Part shown: in pieces, positions 5,083-6,649 of the stretch
Layout: each line of letters starts with the position of its first letter
Numbering within the stretch: position 1 is the stretch's first letter
Assembly (NCBI GenBank): GCA_003230435.1
Contig: QIDW01000313.1
Location: 1-6,649 of the forward strand
Reading direction: 5' to 3'
From: Acidimicrobiia bacterium
Lineage (GTDB): Bacteria; Actinomycetota; Acidimicrobiia; Spongiisociales; ZC4RG35
DNA length: 6,649 nt
Notes under the pieces: model-generated
Told to the model about the DNA's origin: nothing
Seen by the model: the letters and a program-made list of their open reading frames with translations, nothing else
Databases searched by the model: none
Position numbers and translations under genes: made by a program

Positions 5083-5620
5083 ACAGAACCGTCTCCCTAT
5101 CTTCCGCTCGCCAGAGCAGGAGCGCCTTCTTTCGGTGTTGTTCGTATATGCGGACAAGCCCATGACGCTGAGCGGGCTTGCGTCTAGGGCTGGCACTTCA
5201 CTGGGAGGTACTCACAAAGAGGTCGAGCGGCTGGAAGCCTCTGGTCTGGTGAGGTCAACCACCGTCGGGCGATCGAGACTCGTCGAATCGGACGAGTCCT
5301 CCCCTTTGTACGCGGAGCTGCGAGGCCTGCTGGTCAAGACGCTTGGACCAGCCCCGCTACTCCGATCGGCACTGTCTGATATCGACGGTGTCAGTGAGGC
5401 GTTCATCTATGGATCATGGGCTCAGAACAACCCAGCTGACATCGACGTACTGGTGATCGGAACACCGGACGTGGCCGCCGTCTACGACGCTGTCTCCGAT
5501 GTCGAGACCGAGGTCGGCCGCCCAATCAATGTCACAGTCCGCTCCTCCGCTGAATGGGATGACGCGGATGGCGCCTTCGAACGGGCGGTGCGAAGTGGAC
5601 CAAAGGTGGATCTGCGATGA
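5075..5620 (+). CDS. Winged-helix fused to MNT-type nucleotidyltransferase (antitoxin candidate)
   Basis: The start is set at GTG 5075 because the promoter places the transcript start there; an in-frame GTG at 5054 lies upstream of the -10 box. The product has 181 residues. Residues ~10-75 form a MarR/ArsR-like winged helix (EQERLLSVLFVYADKPMTLS, THKEVERLEASGLV, TTVGRSRLVE). Residues ~105-160 are a minimal nucleotidyltransferase with IYGSWAQNNPADIDVLVIG: G113-S114, then D122 and D124. The usual third carboxylate on the following strand appears as Asn (PINVTV, N152), so catalysis is uncertain. In MNT-HEPN systems the MNT partner nucleotidylates the HEPN toxin and silences it; here the fused winged helix could also autorepress the operon. 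The gene overlaps the HEPN gene by four bases (ATGA). Confidence 0.82.
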   Translation: MKVQNRLPIFRSPEQERLLSVLFVYADKPMTLSGLASRAGTSLGGTHKEVERLEASGLVRSTTVGRSRLVESDESSPLYAELRGLLVKTLGPAPLLRSALSDIDGVSEAFIYGSWAQNNPADIDVLVIGTPDVAAVYDAVSDVETEVGRPINVTVRSSAEWDDADGAFERAVRSGPKVDLR

Positions 5621-6032
5621 GCGTCCTCGACGATCTCATCAGCAAGGGCCTCATAGAGGCGGTGGAGACCGACCATGCCGTTTCTGGGCAATGGCTCCAA
5701 GACGCCCGACGACACCTTGAAGCAGCAAAGGCGATCGCCGAGCTCGACCCGTCGGGAGCCTACGTTCTCGCCTATGACGCGGCTCGCAAGTCTGTCGCAG
5801 CCGCCCTCCTGAAGACCGGGCATCGGGTCAAGAGCAGACCCGGCGCGCATCAAGCCCTCGCTCAGTACGCAAAGAGTCTCAGCGAACCAACCGACCGCTC
5901 GCCCGGTTCGACCGGCTACGCCGCAACCGAGACAGATCCGAGTACGGCTCCTTAAGCTTCGGGAAGGCGGAGATCCAGCAAGCAATCGAAGCGGCTCAGG
6001 CGATCCAGAAGACCTGTTCCAAACTCTCCTAA
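5617..6032 (+). CDS. HEPN-domain protein, reading frame broken near 5904 (toxin candidate)
   Basis: ATG 5617 overlaps the MNT stop. The frame as written stops at 5955 after 112 residues, with a C-terminus (STGYAATETDPSTAP) unlike the family. A -1 shift at about 5902-5904 restores RFDRLRRNRDRSEYG and then FGKAEIQQAIEAAQAIQ, ending at TAA 6030-6032. The joined protein of about 138 residues has the normal HEPN length and ends in the helix pair expected of the family. The N-terminal helices (SGQWLQDARRHLEAAKAIAE, YVLAYDAARKSVAAALL) are standard HEPN. The RNase motif R-x4-6-H is not present; R105-D-R-S-E-Y110 occupies the place, with Glu instead of His, so ribonuclease activity is doubtful or depends on other residues. 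The break may be a base-calling error, a real inactivating deletion, or programmed frameshifting; no classic slippery heptamer is seen. Confidence 0.75.
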
Positions 6033-6076
6033 CTCCACCACAGAGAGTGGCCGGGAAGAAATAGGTGGTGTTGGGG
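6027..6076 (+). repeat. Boundary repeat copy 4 (short attC-like site overlapping the HEPN stop)
   Basis: TCCTAAC (6027-6033) contains the TAA stop of the restored HEPN frame and pairs with GTTGGGG (6070-6076). CCACC and GGTGG form the next paired box. The right half, GAAGAAATAGGTGGTGTTGG (6055-6074), matches the 4976 copy at 18 of 20 bases. CCACC and GGTGG here are coordinated changes relative to CGGCCT and AGGTCG of copy 3, that is, pairing is kept while sequence changes. At ~50 bases it is shorter than usual attC sites. Confidence 0.5.
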
Positions 6077-6133
6077 TGGGAAGGCCTGTGGTCAACTGGG
6101 CTGCGGAGACATCGCTGTGTCAAACATGACAGT

Positions 6134-6172
6134 AGGTGGAGCACCGCTTCTAACCTTCGGAAGCCAACACCT
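6134..6172 (-). terminator. Two-tier hairpin after the toxin-like gene
   Basis: AGGTG (6134-6138) pairs with CACCT (6168-6172), and inside it GCTTC (6146-6150) pairs with GAAGC (6160-6164). The structure begins 7 bases after the stop of the minus-strand gene at 6179-6436, a suitable place for termination. There is no long T-tract. Confidence 0.45.
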
Positions 6173-6178
6173 TGTACA

Positions 6179-6436
6179 TCATCGACGAACCACCAGAGCC
6201 AGAAGAAGGATCCTCTCGGCATCTTGGTATTCCCAATACAGCGACGCCTCGAGATCACGAGTCACAACTGTGAGGATCCAAGCGCTCCCCTTCTCACCTT
6301 CAATCCTCCCCTGGCGGGCCCACCCCGTGGCGTGGTCGACCATCAGTCGTCGAATGCCTTCATCGACAGGCGCCACATCGCGGTCACTCAACGACTGGTA
6401 GATCGCGTAGAAGGTCTCTGTGAAGACGAAGTCCAT
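6179..6436 (-). CDS. Small toxin-like protein, possibly RelE/ParE fold
   Basis: The 85-residue product runs from ATG 6434-6436 to TGA 6179-6181. MDFVFTETFYAIYQSLSD, GIRRLMVDHATGWARQGRI, GSAWILTVVTRDLEASLYW and ILLLALVVRR give a helix-helix then beta-strand pattern ending in a hydrophobic strand, as in small RelE/ParE-superfamily toxins, but I see no decisive catalytic residue set. A weak promoter-like TATTAT (+ strand 6449-6454) lies 12 bases upstream of the ATG with no good -35, so the transcript would have a very short leader. No antitoxin gene overlaps or follows it on the same strand. The nearest candidate partner is the divergent AbrB-like gene at 6554. It occupies its own module to the right of the boundary repeat at 6027-6076. 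It is probably a real gene; the toxin role is inferred. Confidence 0.6.
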   Translation of the reverse strand: MDFVFTETFYAIYQSLSDRDVAPVDEGIRRLMVDHATGWARQGRIEGEKGSAWILTVVTRDLEASLYWEYQDAERILLLALVVRR

Positions 6437-6443
6437 GCGTAAC

Positions 6444-6503
6444 GGACCATAATATCCTGGTCCTGCCCATCTAGGTCATTTGCCCATAATCGGTAATATG
6501 GGC
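6444..6503. promoter_or_regulatory. Two inverted repeats between divergent genes, possible operators
   Basis: GGACC (6444-6448) pairs with GGTCC (6459-6463), and GCCCATA (6482-6488) pairs with TATGGGC (6497-6503). They lie in the 117-base divergent region between the toxin-like gene and the AbrB-like gene. Between them, CTAGGTC (6471-6477) repeats the core of the boundary repeat, hinting at a decayed fifth copy. Confidence 0.4.
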
Positions 6504-6553
6504 CGAATAGCGTGGTAATCTTGACGCTGGACCACCACATGAAGGATCCAGTC

Positions 6554-6649
6554 ATGAATGAGCACCGTGTCATTATCGATGTAGACGCTCGTGGACGGGT
6601 GTCCCTCGCCCGGTTTGGCCTTAAGGCGACTCAGCTTGTTGTGGACTCA
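6554..6649 (+). CDS. AbrB/MazE-like antitoxin, 5' end only (runs off the window)
   Basis: ATG 6554 is preceded by GAAGGA at a 7-base spacing, which is better than the in-frame ATG at 6539 that lacks a Shine-Dalgarno. The 32 visible residues read MNEHRVIIDVDARGRVSLAR then FGLKATQLVVDS. The pattern V-D-x-R-G-R-V-S-L followed by a hydrophobic strand fits the swapped-hairpin DNA-binding fold of AbrB/MazE-type antitoxins. It is divergent from the toxin-like gene at 6179-6436. It may pair with that gene or with a toxin gene beyond the window edge. The fold is judged from only 32 residues. Confidence 0.55.
   Translation, partial: MNEHRVIIDVDARGRVSLARFGLKATQLVVDS

Noticed and set aside
2481..6074. 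Repeats read as insertion-sequence ends, a CRISPR array or promoter elements
   Set aside because: There is no transposase and no target duplication. The spacing (1.1-1.3 kb) is far too long for CRISPR. Copy 4 lies downstream of a plus-strand gene and upstream of none, so a promoter role does not fit all copies.
5482..6258. 258-codon open frame on the minus strand across the MNT-HEPN region
   Set aside because: It overlaps two genes with family motifs and has Arg/Ser-rich shadow composition.

Overview
The window looks like an accessory stretch of an actinobacterial chromosome, probably Acidimicrobiia-like. This rests on GC-rich codon use, GTG starts, a leaderless-type start, and the flavour of the proteins: a cNMP-binding protein with a GASPFPRHWVYD segment, a membrane protein with NTF2/SnoaL-like repeats behind an ECF sigma remnant, and an alpha/beta-hydrolase start of the kind fused to cyclases. 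The taxonomic call is inference from protein style, not from a marker gene.

Left part (1-1960): the 3' end of a cNMP-binding-domain gene (+) faces a two-gene sigma/membrane-regulator operon (-) across a long perfect hairpin (565-602). The membrane protein is intact. Its sigma partner survives only as region 4 and breaks at 1912/1913.

Middle and right (1960-6649): an array of small, self-contained modules with little intergenic space. In order they are: a 44-codon alpha/beta-hydrolase remnant (-); an antitoxin/HicA-like toxin pair (-) with a clear sigma-70-type promoter and GTACGTTAC repeats; a stand-alone MetE-type methyltransferase (-); a winged-helix nucleotidyltransferase (MNT) and HEPN pair (+) under a nested-palindrome operator; an orphan toxin-like gene (-); and the first codons of an AbrB/MazE-like gene (+) that runs off the window.

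The main discovery candidate is a repeat at the module boundaries. A 20-base motif, GAAGAACTAGGNCGTGTTGG, recurs four times in the same orientation (2481, 3676, 4976, 6055), 1.1-1.3 kb apart, irrespective of gene direction. Two copies (4922-4997 and 6027-6076) form the right arm of a fold-back structure resembling an integron attC site: RYYYAAC-like left end, GTTRRRY-like right end, paired inner boxes. The 6027 copy begins on the HEPN stop codon, as attC sites often do. I infer that 2.4-6.1 kb is an integron-like cassette array, or an unnamed repeat-bounded system that behaves like one. No integrase is visible in the window.

How the genes work together: the antitoxin/toxin and MNT/HEPN pairs are each translationally coupled by 4-base overlaps and look autoregulated. 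Such modules would stabilise an array of this kind. The HEPN reading frame needs a -1 shift near 5904 to give a normal full-length protein.
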